44,805 nt of DNA from contig JARLJW010000062.1 of the NCBI GenBank assembly GCA_031290985.1, forward strand, positions 1-44,805, read 5' to 3'. The translations under genes and the position numbers were made by a program. The notes beneath the pieces are model-generated. The model did not search any database. It was given only the letters and a program-made list of their open reading frames with translations, and was not told the DNA's origin. This DNA comes from Verrucomicrobiia bacterium. GTDB lineage: Bacteria > Verrucomicrobiota > Verrucomicrobiia > Limisphaerales > UBA11358. This document shows positions 34,002 to 44,741 of the stretch, one piece after another (position 1 is the first letter of the stretch; each line of letters starts with the position of its first letter).

Positions 34002-37000
34002 TCAGGCCTTGGCCGGATCGTAATTGAGCCACGGACCGAGCCAGCGCTCCATCTCGGCGGTTGGCTTGCCTTTGCGGCCGGACAGGTCGGCGACCTGGTC
34101 CTGGCCAAGCTTGCCGACGGCAAAATATTTCGAGTCCGGGTGGGCGAAGTAAAGTCCGCTCACGCTGCTGCCGGGCCACATGGCGAAATTCTCCGTCAGC
34201 TTGATGCCCGTGTGCTGCTCGACATCGAGCAAATCCCACAGGGTGGCTTTCTCGGTGTGATCCGGGCTGGCGGGATAACCCGCAGCCGGACGGATGCCGC
34301 GATATTTTTCCTCGATGAGATCCGTGGTGGTCAGTTTTTCCAACCGGCCAAACCCCCATTCGTCACGGGCGCGCTTGTGCAGGTATTCGGCGAAGGCTTC
34401 GGCCAGGCGGTCGGCGATGGCCTCGGCCATGATGGCGTTATAATCGTCGTGGGCGGCCTTGAACTTCTCAACGATCTCCTGCAGGCCGTGTCCGCTGGTG
34501 ACGGCGAAGGCGCCGATATGATCCGGCTGCGCGGTGGCCTTGGGGGCGATGAAATCCGCGAGGCACCAATTCGGCGTGCCGTCGCCTTTATCAATCTGCT
34601 GGCGGAGGAAATGGAACTTTGTCCGCAGATGCTGGCGCGAGCCGTTGGTGTAAACTTCCACATCGTCGCCGATGGCGTTTGCGGGGAACAGGCCATAAAC
34701 GGCGCGTAATTCGAGTGATTTGTTCGCGACGAATTCCGCGAGCAATTTCTGGGCGTCGGCAAACAGCTTGGTGGCTTCTTCGCCATGCTTTTCGTGCTGG
34801 AGAATCTTGGGATATACGCCGCGCAGTTCCCAGGTGTGGAAGAAAGGCGTCCAGTCAATGAACGGCACGAGATCCTCCAACGCGACGGAGAATGCACCGG
34901 CGTGGCCATGGGATGAACCGCAGTCACAGCGGCCGGCATCGAATTTGCCCGATGAAAGCGTGCGCACGCCGGTGAACTCCGGCTTGGGCGTGTCGTCATA
35001 CTTCAGCTTGGGCGCGTTGGCGCGGGCGGCTGCGAGCGACAGCAACTTCACCTGGGTGCCGGCATGCTGGGTGCGGAGCTTTTCGTAGTCCGCGCGGAGC
35101 TGTTTGACGAAGGCATCCTTGCCGTCCTTGCTCAACAGGCTGCTCGTCACGGGCACGGCGCGGCTGGCATCCAGCACATGGACGACGGGTTCGCTGTAAT
35201 GCTGCGCGACCTTCACGGCGGTGTGCGCCCGGCTCGTGGTCGCCCCGCCGATGAGCAGGGGAACCTTGAAGCCGGTGCGCTCCATCTCGCGGGCGACGTG
35301 GACCATCTCGTCGAGCGACGGCGTGATGAGACCACTCAGGCCGATGATATCGGCCTTCTCCAGCTTGGCGCGTTCCAAGATTTTCTCGCAGGGAACCATC
35401 ACGCCCAGGTCGATCACCTCGTAGTTGTTGCAGGCGAGGACGACGCCGACGATGTTCTTGCCAATGTCGTGCACGTCGCCTTTGACGGTTGCGAGGACGA
35501 TCTTGCCCTGCGCCTTGACGACTTCGCCGCGCGCGGCCATGGCCGCCTTTTCGGCCTCCATGAACGGCGTGAGATAGGCCACGGCTTTTTTCATCACGCG
35601 CGCGGACTTCACGACCTGGGGCAGAAACATCTTGCCGGCACCGAAGAGGTCGCCAACGACGCTCATGCCGGCCATCAAAGGTCCTTCGATGACCGTGAGC
35701 GGCTTGCCGTATTTCACGCGCGCCTCCTCGATGTCGGTGTCGATGAACAGGTCGATGCCCTTCACGAGCGAGTGCGAGAGGCGAGCTTCGACGGTGCCTT
35801 TGCGCCATTCTTCCTCGACCTTTTTATCGGTCGCGGTGGTGCCGGCGCTGGCGGCCTTGAGTTTTTCGCCAAAGGTCACAAGGCGTTCGGTGGCGTCGGG
35901 ACGGCGGTTGAGCAGCACGTCCTCGACAAGCCCCTTCAATTCCGGCTCGATCTCCTCATAGACTTCCAACATGCCGGCGTTGACGATGCCCATGTCCATG
36001 CCGGCCTTGATGGCGTGGTAGAGGAACGCGCTGTGCATGGCCTCACGCACGGGGTTGTTGCCGCGAAAACCGAAAGACACGTTGGACACGCCGCCGCTGA
36101 CCTTGGCGTGCGGCAGGTTGTTTTTGATCCAGCGCGTGGCCTCGATGAAGTCCACGGCGTAGTTATTGTGCTCCTCGATACCCGTGCCGACGGTGAGGAT
36201 GTTCGGGTCGAAAATAATGTCCTCGGGCGGAAAGCCGACCTCGTCCACGAGAACGCGATAGGCGCGTTCGCAGATGCGAATCTTGTCCGCCAGCGTGGCG
36301 GCCTGGCCTTGTTCATCGAAGGCCATGACGACGACGGCGGCGCCGTATTTCAAGACCTTGGCGGCATGTTCGCGGAATTTCGCCTCGCCTTCCTTCATGG
36401 AAATGGAGTTCACGATGCCCTTGCCTTGAACGCATTTCAGGCCGGCTTCGATCACCTCCCATTTGGAGGAGTCCACCATGAACGGCACCTTGGCAACTTC
36501 CGGTTCGCTGCCGAGCAGTTGCAGGTAGCGCGTCATGGCTGCGACGCCATCGATCATCCCTTCGTCCATGCAGATGTCGATGATGTTGGCGCCGTTCTCG
36601 ACCTGCTGGCGGGCGATGGCGACGGCCTCCTCGTATTTGTTTTCCTTGATGAGCTTGGCGAACTTCGGCGAGCCCGCGACGTTCGTGCGTTCGCCGATCA
36701 TGATGAACTGGCCGAGCTGCTGCGTGAACGGCTGGGAGCCGGACAGGCGCAGGGGGATGGCCGCGCCGGTGGAAAACTTGGCCTCAGTTTTCGTCCCGCG
36801 CGGCGGCTTGTTTTCCAATGCCTTGGCGATGGCGGCAATGTGTTCGGGGGTGTTGCCGCAGCAGCCGCCGGCGATGTTGACCAAACCGCTTTGTGCAAAT
36901 TCGCCGAGATATCCGGCCATTTGATCCGGAGAGTAAGGAAAGCCAGTTGGTGACAACGGATCAGGCATTCCCGCATTTGGATAACAAGAGACGAATGTGC

Positions 37001-37868
37001 CTTCGGCCTTCTGAGAAAGCTCTTCGATGAAAGGCCGTATCAAGTCAGGTCCGAGAGAGCAATTCAAGCCGACGAAGAGCGGTTTCACGTGCTTGACGGC
37101 ATTCCAGTAGGCCCCAATGGTCTGAGCTGAGACCATGGTTTCGCCGCCTTTTCCTACAGCGGCAGAGATCGAGATTGGCAGCCTTACCTTGTCTGTCTCA
37201 AAAACCTCTTGGATCGCCACGAGAGCAGCTTTTGCATTAAGAGAATCGAAAATTGTCTCCACCAGAAGGAAGTCCACGCCGCCGGCAATAAGCCCGCGAA
37301 TCTGGTGAACGTAAGCCGCCTTTACTTGGTCAAAGGTACAGACGCGGAAACCTGCGTCATCCGCATCCGGTGAATTAGAGAGCGAAACTGTCAGCGGCCC
37401 GATGGCGCCGGCGACGAAGCGGGGGCGTCCGGTCTGGTTCGCAATGCGGTCGCACCACTCGCGGCATTGGCGGGCGGATTGTTCATTGATTTCCCAGGCG
37501 AGATCGTTGAGGTACTTGTTTTCGATGACGCCCTGATAAAAGGCCGGATCTTTGCGCCCGCCATGTTCGCGCGGGTCGTCCACGAAAAATTCACTCTGGC
37601 CAATGCTGGTGGCGGAGAAAGTATTGGTCTCGATGATGTCCGCACCGGCTTCGAGAAAGCGGCGGTGAATATCGCCAATTGTCCCGGATTGAGTCAGGGA
37701 ATAGAGGTCGCCATTGTTCTTGAGATCCTTCTTGGAATTGGCAAACCGTTCGCCACGAATCTCTTTCTCGCCCAGGCCGTAGGTGCGGATGGTCGTGCCC
37801 ATCGCACCGTCAATGATGACGATGCGTTCGCGGAGCGCCTTTTTTAGAAGTTCGACATGGTTCGACAT
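34002..37868 (-). CDS. metH: Cobalamin-dependent methionine synthase
   Basis: A 1,288-residue modular enzyme that transfers methyl from methyltetrahydrofolate to homocysteine via cobalamin. Domains in order: homocysteine-binding barrel ([10 protein letters not shown]; zinc Cys near 270 in GLNCSLGPD and the pair in GGCCGN at about 332), folate-binding barrel ([12 protein letters not shown]), helical cap and B12 domain with the ligand His at about 800 in GDVHDIGKN and [13 protein letters not shown], and the SAM reactivation domain ([14 protein letters not shown]). All four modules are present. The ATG sits beside a tandem 10-mer, CATGTCGAAC, so a second ATG one repeat away is out of the way of the domain start. 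No riboswitch fits in the short divergent spacer. Confidence 0.97.
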   Translation of the reverse strand: MSNHVELLKKALRERIVIIDGAMGTTIRTYGLGEKEIRGERFANSKKDLKNNGDLYSLTQSGTIGDIHRRFLEAGADIIETNTFSATSIGQSEFFVDDPREHGGRKDPAFYQGVIENKYLNDLAWEINEQSARQCREWCDRIANQTGRPRFVAGAIGPLTVSLSNSPDADDAGFRVCTFDQVKAAYVHQIRGLIAGGVDFLLVETIFDSLNAKAALVAIQEVFETDKVRLPISISAAVGKGGETMVSAQTIGAYWNAVKHVKPLFVGLNCSLGPDLIRPFIEELSQKAEGTFVSCYPNAGMPDPLSPTGFPYSPDQMAGYLGEFAQSGLVNIAGGCCGNTPEHIAAIAKALENKPPRGTKTEAKFSTGAAIPLRLSGSQPFTQQLGQFIMIGERTNVAGSPKFAKLIKENKYEEAVAIARQQVENGANIIDICMDEGMIDGVAAMTRYLQLLGSEPEVAKVPFMVDSSKWEVIEAGLKCVQGKGIVNSISMKEGEAKFREHAAKVLKYGAAVVVMAFDEQGQAATLADKIRICERAYRVLVDEVGFPPEDIIFDPNILTVGTGIEEHNNYAVDFIEATRWIKNNLPHAKVSGGVSNVSFGFRGNNPVREAMHSAFLYHAIKAGMDMGIVNAGMLEVYEEIEPELKGLVEDVLLNRRPDATERLVTFGEKLKAASAGTTATDKKVEEEWRKGTVEARLSHSLVKGIDLFIDTDIEEARVKYGKPLTVIEGPLMAGMSVVGDLFGAGKMFLPQVVKSARVMKKAVAYLTPFMEAEKAAMAARGEVVKAQGKIVLATVKGDVHDIGKNIVGVVLACNNYEVIDLGVMVPCEKILERAKLEKADIIGLSGLITPSLDEMVHVAREMERTGFKVPLLIGGATTSRAHTAVKVAQHYSEPVVHVLDASRAVPVTSSLLSKDGKDAFVKQLRADYEKLRTQHAGTQVKLLSLAAARANAPKLKYDDTPKPEFTGVRTLSSGKFDAGRCDCGSSHGHAGAFSVALEDLVPFIDWTPFFHTWELRGVYPKILQHEKHGEEATKLFADAQKLLAEFVANKSLELRAVYGLFPANAIGDDVEVYTNGSRQHLRTKFHFLRQQIDKGDGTPNWCLADFIAPKATAQPDHIGAFAVTSGHGLQEIVEKFKAAHDDYNAIMAEAIADRLAEAFAEYLHKRARDEWGFGRLEKLTTTDLIEEKYRGIRPAAGYPASPDHTEKATLWDLLDVEQHTGIKLTENFAMWPGSSVSGLYFAHPDSKYFAVGKLGQDQVADLSGRKGKPTAEMERWLGPWLNYDPAKA

Positions 37869-37875
37869 GGGAGAG

Positions 37876-37903
37876 AATATAGGCGAACCGGTTTGAAATT
37901 CAA
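37876..37903 (-). promoter_or_regulatory. Candidate metH promoter
   Basis: On the minus strand TTGAAT (complement of 37898-37903) and TATATT (complement of 37876-37881) are 16 bases apart, and the predicted start falls within a few bases of the metH ATG. The message would have almost no leader. Confidence 0.3.
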
Positions 37904-38031
37904 TTTAAAAAATCAACGCATCTTGATTTGATGATATGTTATTTTTAATGAGCTTCACTTGAGTGACGAATCATCTCATGGAATACTCAAACCGTGTCCC
38001 TTATGTCTTTATGTGGAAACTCAGGAGCCTG

Positions 38032-38577
38032 ATGTCGAGCGCCCGTAAGCGTTCAGCCGTGCCGGTGCTGATGTTTTTTTTGCTGACCTGTGCGGGCAAT
38101 GTTTATGGCCTGACCCGCGGGGTGGTGCTGACCTGGGATGCGCCGGTCACGACGAATGTCATTGCCGTGTATCATGTTTATTACGGCACCAAGAGCGGCA
38201 GCTACACCAATTCCGTGACGGCGGATGATCCGAGCGGCTTGGTGATCAAAGATTTGCAGGGGGACATGACGTATTACTTTGCCGTGTCGGCCACTGATAC
38301 CGCTGGCAACAACAGTCCGCTTTCCACGGAAGCTTCGGTCACGCTGCTCAATCCCAAGCCGGTGAAGCTGGAAACGGAAGTGTACACGGACGATAACGGG
38401 CTTCCCTTTGCGATGACCATCACCGGGACCAACACCACCACGACGGATTGGGAACTGGATTATTCTACGGATCTGGTCAACTGGACGTACCTTACGGGAG
38501 ACCACGGCATAGATATTTATCAGGTCGTCTATTTTTCGGATGCCGATCAGATGTTTTTCCGGTTGATGGATTATTGA
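38032..38577 (+). CDS. Exported fibronectin type III protein
   Basis: About 181 residues from ATG 38032, chosen for AGGAG just upstream (38023-38027). Earlier in-frame ATGs (38011, 37963) are possible. The signal peptide is SAVPVLMFFLLTCAGNVYG. One fibronectin type III domain follows: GVVLTWDAPVTTNVIAVYHVYYGT, then VIKDLQGDMTYYFAVSATDTAGNNS. The C-terminal 70 residues have WELDYSTDLVNWTYLTG, a motif common at the ends of verrucomicrobial secreted proteins. Function is not known. It is divergent from metH and precedes ppdK. Confidence 0.72.
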   Translation: MSSARKRSAVPVLMFFLLTCAGNVYGLTRGVVLTWDAPVTTNVIAVYHVYYGTKSGSYTNSVTADDPSGLVIKDLQGDMTYYFAVSATDTAGNNSPLSTEASVTLLNPKPVKLETEVYTDDNGLPFAMTITGTNTTTTDWELDYSTDLVNWTYLTGDHGIDIYQVVYFSDADQMFFRLMDY

Positions 38578-38653
38578 ACCCGGCCCAGCCCGGTCGGAGC
38601 ACCCCGGTTCTTGGCGCTTTTGCGCCACAACTTGCTTTTTGGCGCATGATTCA

Positions 38654-38681
38654 TTGACTCCGATTGCTCGTTTGGTATTTT
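38654..38681 (+). promoter_or_regulatory. Candidate ppdK promoter
   Basis: TTGACT (38654-38659) and TATTTT (38676-38681) with 16 bases between, five and four matches to consensus. A start at about 38688 gives a leader of roughly 40 bases. Confidence 0.45.
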
Positions 38682-38726
38682 CTTTGCTCGTTTTTCACGC
38701 AAAATTTAACTGACACGATTCAATTT

Positions 38727-41477
38727 ATGGCCAAAGCAAACTCCAACAAATACGTCTACACCTGGGGCAATAAAAAAGCCGATGGTGATGGCAGCATGAA
38801 ACCCCTCCTTGGCGGCAAGGGCGCGAACCTCGCTGAAATGACCCGCATCGGCCTGCCGGTGCCTCCGGGCTTCACCATCACCACCGAGGTCTGCACCTAT
38901 TACTACGCCAACAAGCGCACTTACCCGAAGGTGCTGCAGGCGCAGATGGAGGCGGGCATCGCGAACATGGAAAAGATCATGGGCACGAAGTTCGGCTCCA
39001 CCACCGGCATGCCGCTCCTCGTGGCCGTGCGGTCCGGTGCGCGCGATTCCATGCCGGGCATGATGGACACGATCTTGAACCTGGGCCTCAACGACCAGTC
39101 GGTGGTCGCCCTTGCAGACGCCACCAAGAATCCGCGCTTCGCATGGGATTGCTACCGCCGCTTCATCCAGATGTACGGCGACGTGGTGATCGGGGTGCAG
39201 AAGCGCGAAGGCGAGGACCATGAACCGTTTGAAACGGTCATTCATGAATTCAAGCACGAGAAGTATCACAAGGACATCATCGATTCCGAACTGACCGCCG
39301 AAGACCAGGCCGAGCTCGTGAAGCGCTTCAAGGCGCTGGTGCTCGAACGCACCGGCAAATCCTTCCCGAACGACCCGTGGGACCAGCTCCGGGGCGCGGC
39401 CGGCGCCGTGTTCGGTTCCTGGATGAACGACCGCGCGATTGTCTACCGCCGCAAATACAACATCCCGACCGAGTGGGGAACCGCTGTCAACGTGCAGGCG
39501 ATGGTGTTCGGCAACACCGGCGACAAGTCCGGTTCCGGCGTGGCCTTCACCCGCAACCCGGCCAACGGCACGAACGAATTCTACGGCGAATTCCTGATCA
39601 ACGCCCAGGGCGAAGACGTGGTGGCCGGCGTGCGCACGCCGGAGCCCGTGCTCAAGCTCAAGGACCAGATGCCGCAGAGCTACGCGGAACTGATGAACGT
39701 CCGCAAGATCCTCGAAAAACATTTCAAGGACGTGCAGGACATCGAGTTCACCGTGCAGGAAGGCAAGCTGTTCATGCTCCAGACCCGCAACGGCAAGCGC
39801 ACCGCCGCCGCCGCGCTCAAGTTCGCCGCGGACATGGTGAAGGAAAAACTGATTGACTGGGAAACGGCCATCCTCCGCAACCCGGCCGACCAGCTCGAAC
39901 AGTTGCTCGCCCCGATTTTTGATCTGAGCGAAATCAAGAAGGCCAAGGTCATCGCCACCGGTCTCCCGGCCGGCCCCGGCGCGGCCACGGGCAAGATCTA
40001 TTTCAACGCGGACCGCGCGGTGCTTGCGGCCAACAAGGGCGAGAAAGTGCTGCTCGTGCGGGTCGAAACCTCCCCGGAAGATCTGCGCGGGATGATCGCG
40101 GCCGAAGGCATTCTCACCGCGCGCGGCGGGGTGTCCTCGCACGCGGCGCTCGTCGCCCGCCAGATGGGCAAGGTCTGCGTGTGCGGCGCCGCCGGCGTCG
40201 ACATTGATTACGACAAGAAGACGACCACGATTGGCGGCCAGACCTTCAGCGAAGGCGACTTCCTCTCCATCGACGGCACCTCCGGCCTCGTTTACGCGGG
40301 CCAGATCAAGACCGCGCCGTCGGAGATCATCACCGGCCTGCTGCATGACGACAAGGTCGCGCAGAAGACGGAGAAGTATAAGAACTACGTCCTGTTGATG
40401 AACTGGTGCTCGAAGGCGACCCGGCTCTCCGTCCGCACCAATGCGGACACGCCGGAGCAGGCCTCGCAGGCCATCGCGTTCGGCGCGGTGGGCATCGGCC
40501 TCACCCGCACGGAACACATGTTCTTTGAAGGCAATCGCATTGATGCGATGCGCGAAATGATCCTGGCCGACAGCCTCGAGGCCCGCGAAGCCGCGCTGGC
40601 GAAACTGCTCCCGTATCAACGGGACGACTTCTTCGGCATCTTCAAGGCGCTGAAAGGTTACCCGGCGACGATCCGTTTCCTGGACCCGCCGCTGCACGAG
40701 TTCCTCCCGAACTCCAAAGAATCGCAGATGGACCTCTCGCGGAAGCTGAACATCCCGGTGGAGCGGATCATGCACCGCGTGCACGAACTGCACGAGTTCA
40801 ACCCCATGCTGGGTTTCCGCGGCTGCCGCCTCGGCATCAAGTATCCGGAAATCACCCGCATGCAGGCCCGGGCCGTGCTCGAAGCCGCGGCGGATGCGAC
40901 CAAGGCGGGCTTCAAGCCCAAGCCCGAGATCATGATCCCGCTCGTCGGTTTCAAGCGGGAGCTCGACCTCCAGGTGGCGATTGTTCACGAAGTCGCGGCG
41001 CTGGTGCAGAAGGAGAAGAAAGTGAAGTTCTCCTACAGCGTCGGCACGATGATCGAAATCCCGCGCGGCGCGCTCACCGCGGATGAGATCGCGCAGACGG
41101 CTGAATTCTTCAGCTTCGGCACGAACGACCTCACGCAGACGTGCCTCGGCATGTCGCGCGATGACTCCGGGTCCTTCCTCGGCGCGTACACGGAGAACGA
41201 GATCATCAAGAAGAACCCGTTTGCGTCCATCGACCAGACCGGCGTGGGCCAGCTCATCCAGATCGCGGCGGAGAAGGGCAGCAAAACCCGTCCGGGCATC
41301 AAGCTGGGCATCTGCGGCGAACACGGCGGCGACCCCGATTCCGTGAAGTTCTGCCATCGCGCCGGCCTCACCTATGTGAGCTGCTCGCCGTATCGCGTGC
41401 CGGTTGCCCGCCTCGCGGCGGCGCAGGCGGCGATCGAAGAGAAGCGCAAGGCGAAGACGGTTGCGAAGAAGAAGTAA
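38727..41477 (+). CDS. ppdK: Pyruvate, phosphate dikinase
   Basis: A 916-residue enzyme that interconverts pyruvate, ATP and phosphate with phosphoenolpyruvate, AMP and pyrophosphate. I start at ATG 38727 ([14 protein letters not shown]), the usual beginning of the family; the frame upstream is not conserved in character. The nucleotide-binding domain has [10 protein letters not shown] and [10 protein letters not shown]. The phosphorylated His472 is in [15 protein letters not shown]. The PEP/pyruvate barrel has [12 protein letters not shown], and the catalytic Cys in [10 protein letters not shown] is near residue 864. The length matches family norms. It likely serves glycolysis/gluconeogenesis with PPi. 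A terminator follows. Confidence 0.97.
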   Translation: MAKANSNKYVYTWGNKKADGDGSMKPLLGGKGANLAEMTRIGLPVPPGFTITTEVCTYYYANKRTYPKVLQAQMEAGIANMEKIMGTKFGSTTGMPLLVAVRSGARDSMPGMMDTILNLGLNDQSVVALADATKNPRFAWDCYRRFIQMYGDVVIGVQKREGEDHEPFETVIHEFKHEKYHKDIIDSELTAEDQAELVKRFKALVLERTGKSFPNDPWDQLRGAAGAVFGSWMNDRAIVYRRKYNIPTEWGTAVNVQAMVFGNTGDKSGSGVAFTRNPANGTNEFYGEFLINAQGEDVVAGVRTPEPVLKLKDQMPQSYAELMNVRKILEKHFKDVQDIEFTVQEGKLFMLQTRNGKRTAAAALKFAADMVKEKLIDWETAILRNPADQLEQLLAPIFDLSEIKKAKVIATGLPAGPGAATGKIYFNADRAVLAANKGEKVLLVRVETSPEDLRGMIAAEGILTARGGVSSHAALVARQMGKVCVCGAAGVDIDYDKKTTTIGGQTFSEGDFLSIDGTSGLVYAGQIKTAPSEIITGLLHDDKVAQKTEKYKNYVLLMNWCSKATRLSVRTNADTPEQASQAIAFGAVGIGLTRTEHMFFEGNRIDAMREMILADSLEAREAALAKLLPYQRDDFFGIFKALKGYPATIRFLDPPLHEFLPNSKESQMDLSRKLNIPVERIMHRVHELHEFNPMLGFRGCRLGIKYPEITRMQARAVLEAAADATKAGFKPKPEIMIPLVGFKRELDLQVAIVHEVAALVQKEKKVKFSYSVGTMIEIPRGALTADEIAQTAEFFSFGTNDLTQTCLGMSRDDSGSFLGAYTENEIIKKNPFASIDQTGVGQLIQIAAEKGSKTRPGIKLGICGEHGGDPDSVKFCHRAGLTYVSCSPYRVPVARLAAAQAAIEEKRKAKTVAKKK

Positions 41478-41513
41478 GGCACTGCGTGCCGGCCACTGTG
41501 CCGGATGAAATTC

Positions 41514-41546
41514 AAAACCGCCTGGAGAAATCCGGGCGGTTTTTTT
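41514..41546 (+). terminator. Terminator of ppdK
   Basis: AAAACCGCC (41514-41522) pairs with GGCGGTTTT beginning at 41535 and runs into the T-tract; CCTGG/CCGGG can add inner pairs. It lies 37 bases after the stop. Confidence 0.85.
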
Positions 41547-41647
41547 ATTTTGGGAGGAGTGGCCGGAGTAATCCGGCAGAGGTGGCCACACAACTTGCCG
41601 CACGATGGGGATGATCCGCACGACTCTTTCACTGCCACGGTTTTTCC

Positions 41648-41691
41648 GGGCGGCAGGATGCCGCCCTCTACGTCAGGCCGGGAGGCCTGAC
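41648..41691. repeat. Pair of perfect hairpins
   Basis: GGGCGGCA-GGA-TGCCGCCC (41648-41666) and GTCAGGCC-GGGA-GGCCTGAC (41672-41691) stand side by side between the convergent ppdK and CHAD genes. They look like REP-type dispersed palindromes. No T-tract follows either. Confidence 0.7.
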
Positions 41692-41701
41692 GCTACATCT
41701 G

Positions 41702-42571
41702 TTACTTGCCGTGCCAGCGGGTCCAGTTCCGGCCCAGGCGCTGGCATACGGCGGACGGTTCGGCTTGATAGATCTGCGCGCCCAGCTTCAAGGCGGCCGC
41801 CCGCAGTTTTTTGTGCCGCAAGAGAATCAACCGGTTCAAGGTGGCCGCCTCCGCGGCCGGGCCGTGTTCGGTGGCGAATTGTTGCAACAGCACCAGATCG
41901 TGATCGTTGCCAAGCAATTCACCGAGCCGGCCCAGCCGAGTGATGATGGTGCGCCCGTAGGCGGGCCAGGCCGGACAGAGCAGTTTGAGCTGAGACCAGA
42001 GGACTTTCACATGTTTGCGCCAGTCGTGAAAATGTTCCGGTGATGGCGGGCGGCGGGCGAGCTGGCAGCCTTGCGCGCCCTGACGAAAGCTTTCCAGCAA
42101 GCCCGGCTCAACAGCCGCCCAGCCGTCCTTGGCGATCTTCAGGTGTGTCAGGCGACGTCCAGCCTTCTGCAAAATCTTTTCCGACAGCTCGGCGGAATCA
42201 TCCACGCGAAACCGGCGGGCTTCTTGGTCACAATTTTTTCGCAAGGTTTTGTGCAGTCGCGGAAACCGCCGCGCCGCACTGCGTCCGGCCAGCGTTTCGA
42301 ACGCCTTGAAGATCACGCGGGCATCGCGCGAGGCTGCGAGCTGCCCGGCGGCCCGGCGCAGCGCCTTCTCGAGCTTGCGCTGGGCGTCCGGGTTTTCAGC
42401 CTGCACCAGCCGGAGGATCGCGCGCAGTTTTTTGATGTCCTTGCGCACGGCATGAATGGTCGCCGGATGCCGTGAGTGGCGCAGTCGGGACAGCGCCCGG
42501 CGGATGTGTTCACGGCACACGCGCCGGATCGCGCGGCCGGGTTTCTCCGCTTTTTTGAAATAAAACGGCAT
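41702..42571 (-). CDS. CHAD domain protein
   Basis: A 289-residue, highly basic helical protein. The CHAD (conserved histidine alpha-helical) signature is present twice: IHAVRKDIKKLRAILRLV near residue 40 and FHDWRKHVKVLWSQLKLL near 185, giving the conserved His residues and basic patches that bind polyphosphate. A third element, LGRLGELLGNDHDLVLL, matches the family. CHAD proteins often accompany polyphosphate kinases or triphosphate tunnel enzymes, and neither is next to it here. It ends convergently with ppdK. Confidence 0.88.
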   Translation of the reverse strand: MPFYFKKAEKPGRAIRRVCREHIRRALSRLRHSRHPATIHAVRKDIKKLRAILRLVQAENPDAQRKLEKALRRAAGQLAASRDARVIFKAFETLAGRSAARRFPRLHKTLRKNCDQEARRFRVDDSAELSEKILQKAGRRLTHLKIAKDGWAAVEPGLLESFRQGAQGCQLARRPPSPEHFHDWRKHVKVLWSQLKLLCPAWPAYGRTIITRLGRLGELLGNDHDLVLLQQFATEHGPAAEAATLNRLILLRHKKLRAAALKLGAQIYQAEPSAVCQRLGRNWTRWHGK

Positions 42572-42738
42572 GACGAAAGGAGATTAATTGATTTTTTGAG
42601 AAAGACAACTGGGGCGGGTTGGTTAAAGAGATAAAGAGTTAAAGGGTTGAAGGGTAGTGATTACAAATAAACTTGGATTTTGGAATAGCTTTGGCGCGTG
42701 AAGCCGGGTAAAAACGGTCAACCTTAATCAACTATTTT

Positions 42739-43743
42739 ATGGGATCTATACTCTTCGGTTGTGTGGTTGGCTTCATTGGGTGGTTTCTCGTCCGTTACCT
42801 GGTCGCCGGCTTTTATACGGTGAACCAGAATGAACGCGCGGTGAAAACCAGCTTCGGCCGCGCCGAGCGGGTGGGGGACGCCATGACGGCGCAGGACCCC
42901 ATCGCCGAAGGCCTCACCGCCGAGGAAAAGGAGCGCTACAATTATCCCCAGGTGCGGGTGATTCCGCCGGGCGGGCCGTATTTCAAATGGCCGTGGGAAA
43001 AGGTATACAAGGTTTCCATCGCCACGCAGACGATCAACATGGCGGTGGACCCGGAAAATGCGTCGGCGAATTATGACGGCACCATGCTGGAAGCCGTCAC
43101 GAAAGACCAGCTCAACACCGGCTTGAAGGGGCAAATCCGCTGGCACGTTTCGGAAAAGAACCTCTACGCATATCTGTTCGGCGTGAAGCATCCCATCACG
43201 CATGTCATGGGGTATTTCGTTTCCATTTTGCGCGAACGCATCGCGAACTTCGAGGCGCCGACCAATGCCAAGACGGGCGATCCGTCGGCATTGCACAACC
43301 TCGCGGCCACGGCGGTCACAGGGATTTCCATCAATGACCTCCGCAAAAATCTGAGCGACATCAACGACCACATGGACCGCGAATGCGCGGTTTCGGCGGC
43401 GCGCTACGGCCTGACGCTGGATGCCTCGCTCATCACGGGCATTGATCCGCCGCCGGAGGTCGAGTCCGCGCTGGCGGCGATCAACACGGCGTACAACCAG
43501 GTTTCCTCCGACATCAGCCTGGCGCAGGCGGCGGCGGACCAGAAGATCGTGCAGTCCAAGCGCGCGGTGGAGATCGAGACGCTCAAGGCGCAGGCGGAGG
43601 TGCAGCCGATCGTGGCGCTGGCGGAACAGTTGACCGACCTGAAGCTGAACGGCGCCGGGGCGCTGGATGCGTATGTGCGCAATGTGCGGCTGAAACTGTA
43701 TAGCGAGGCGAAAACCGTGATTGTGGAGGCCAGCCATGAATAA
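42739..43743 (+). CDS. SPFH/band-7 domain membrane protein 1
   Basis: 334 residues with an N-terminal membrane helix (ILFGCVVGFIGWFLVRYLVAGF) followed by the SPFH domain: YTVNQNERAVKTSFGR, then VRVIPPGGPYFKWPWEKVYKVS and the coiled-coil region AQAAADQKIVQSKRAVEIETLKAQAEVQ. This matches the stomatin/prohibitin/HflK class, which forms large membrane rings. The next gene begins inside its last codons (ATGAATAA at 43736-43743), so the two products are probably made in equal amount, as with HflK-HflC pairs. The partner protease is not in this operon. Confidence 0.85.
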   Translation: MGSILFGCVVGFIGWFLVRYLVAGFYTVNQNERAVKTSFGRAERVGDAMTAQDPIAEGLTAEEKERYNYPQVRVIPPGGPYFKWPWEKVYKVSIATQTINMAVDPENASANYDGTMLEAVTKDQLNTGLKGQIRWHVSEKNLYAYLFGVKHPITHVMGYFVSILRERIANFEAPTNAKTGDPSALHNLAATAVTGISINDLRKNLSDINDHMDRECAVSAARYGLTLDASLITGIDPPPEVESALAAINTAYNQVSSDISLAQAAADQKIVQSKRAVEIETLKAQAEVQPIVALAEQLTDLKLNGAGALDAYVRNVRLKLYSEAKTVIVEASHE

Positions 43744-44653
43744 TCCAATCGGACTGGCGTTCCTTGCGGCCATTGTGACGTTTGTCGCGCTGTTCATTCT
43801 CGTGCCGCTGTTCTTTGGCTTTGTGCGGTTGTTTGGGATGTACACGATTGTCGAGGAGCGGCAGTGCAAGGTTTACATGTTGTTCGGCAAGGTCGTGGCC
43901 GTGATTGACGAGCCCGGGCTGCATCTGCTCATCTTCAAGCTGGGCCTCAAGGCGCCGCTGGTGAATTTTCTCGGCAAATGTCACACGCTGGATTTGCGGC
44001 TGGACCAGGAATATCTCCGCAGCACGCCGGTCAATTCCGAGGAAGGCGCACCGATGGGCATCGGCATCTGGTATGAGATGGTGGTGAGCGATCCGGTTTC
44101 GTACCTGTTCAAGAACGCCGATCCGCGCGGTTCGCTGGCGGCCAACGTGGGCAATTCCACGGTTCGCTGCCTGAGCAACATGAAGCTGGCGGATATGCTG
44201 CAAGATCGTCATCCCATGAGCCTGACCGTGCGCAAGGAGGTCTCGCCGCAATCGCAGGCGTGGGGTTACAGCCTGGGCTCGGTGTACATCCGCAAGGTGC
44301 ATTTCCGCGATGCGGGGATGATCAAGCAGATCGAGGAAAAGGTGGTGAACCGGCTGCGGCAGGTGACCTCGGCCATCAAGCAGGACGGCACGAACCAGGT
44401 GAACATCATCGCCAGCACGGCGGAACAGCAGGCGGCCATCGAGTTCGCCAAGGCGGCGGCGATGCGGCCGCAGATCGTGGGGCTGGCGTTGAAGAAGATT
44501 TCGCAGGACCCGGACATCTCGCGGGCGCTGTTTCATGTGCTGGAGACGCAGAACATCATCGCGGGGGAGGCGAATATCACGTTGATACCGAGGAATTCGG
44601 GGATGCTGGGGGAATTGGTGGCGGCGCAGGGAGGAGGCAATAAGAGCAAATGA
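43736..44653 (+). CDS. SPFH/band-7 domain membrane protein 2
   Basis: 305 residues from ATG 43736, with GGAGG six bases upstream inside the first gene. N-terminal helix IGLFLAAIVTFVALFILVPLFFGF-like, then RLFGMYTIVEERQCKVYMLFGKVV, the SPFH strand set, and a C-terminal coiled coil (AEQQAAIEFAKAAAMRPQIVGLALKKI). It is related to, but shorter than, its upstream partner. The overlapped arrangement supports a heteromeric complex. No NfeD-type protease is visible within the window. Confidence 0.85.
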   Translation: MNNPIGLAFLAAIVTFVALFILVPLFFGFVRLFGMYTIVEERQCKVYMLFGKVVAVIDEPGLHLLIFKLGLKAPLVNFLGKCHTLDLRLDQEYLRSTPVNSEEGAPMGIGIWYEMVVSDPVSYLFKNADPRGSLAANVGNSTVRCLSNMKLADMLQDRHPMSLTVRKEVSPQSQAWGYSLGSVYIRKVHFRDAGMIKQIEEKVVNRLRQVTSAIKQDGTNQVNIIASTAEQQAAIEFAKAAAMRPQIVGLALKKISQDPDISRALFHVLETQNIIAGEANITLIPRNSGMLGELVAAQGGGNKSK

Positions 44654-44741
44654 ACATTGTGAATATTTTTGCTTCTTCGACGTTTGTAATGGGTAAAAAT
44701 GTTTGAAAAAGCTGAGGCGGGGCGGTTAAAGTGGTGACTTT

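Noticed and set aside
35064..36953. Long plus-strand open frame opposite metH
   Set aside because: Antisense shadow of metH; His/Asp/Val-rich chance sequence with no domain.
38706..41621. Very long open frame on the minus strand, opposite ppdK
   Set aside because: It is the antisense shadow of a GC-rich conserved gene. Its composition is Arg/His-rich without family resemblance, and ppdK is certain.
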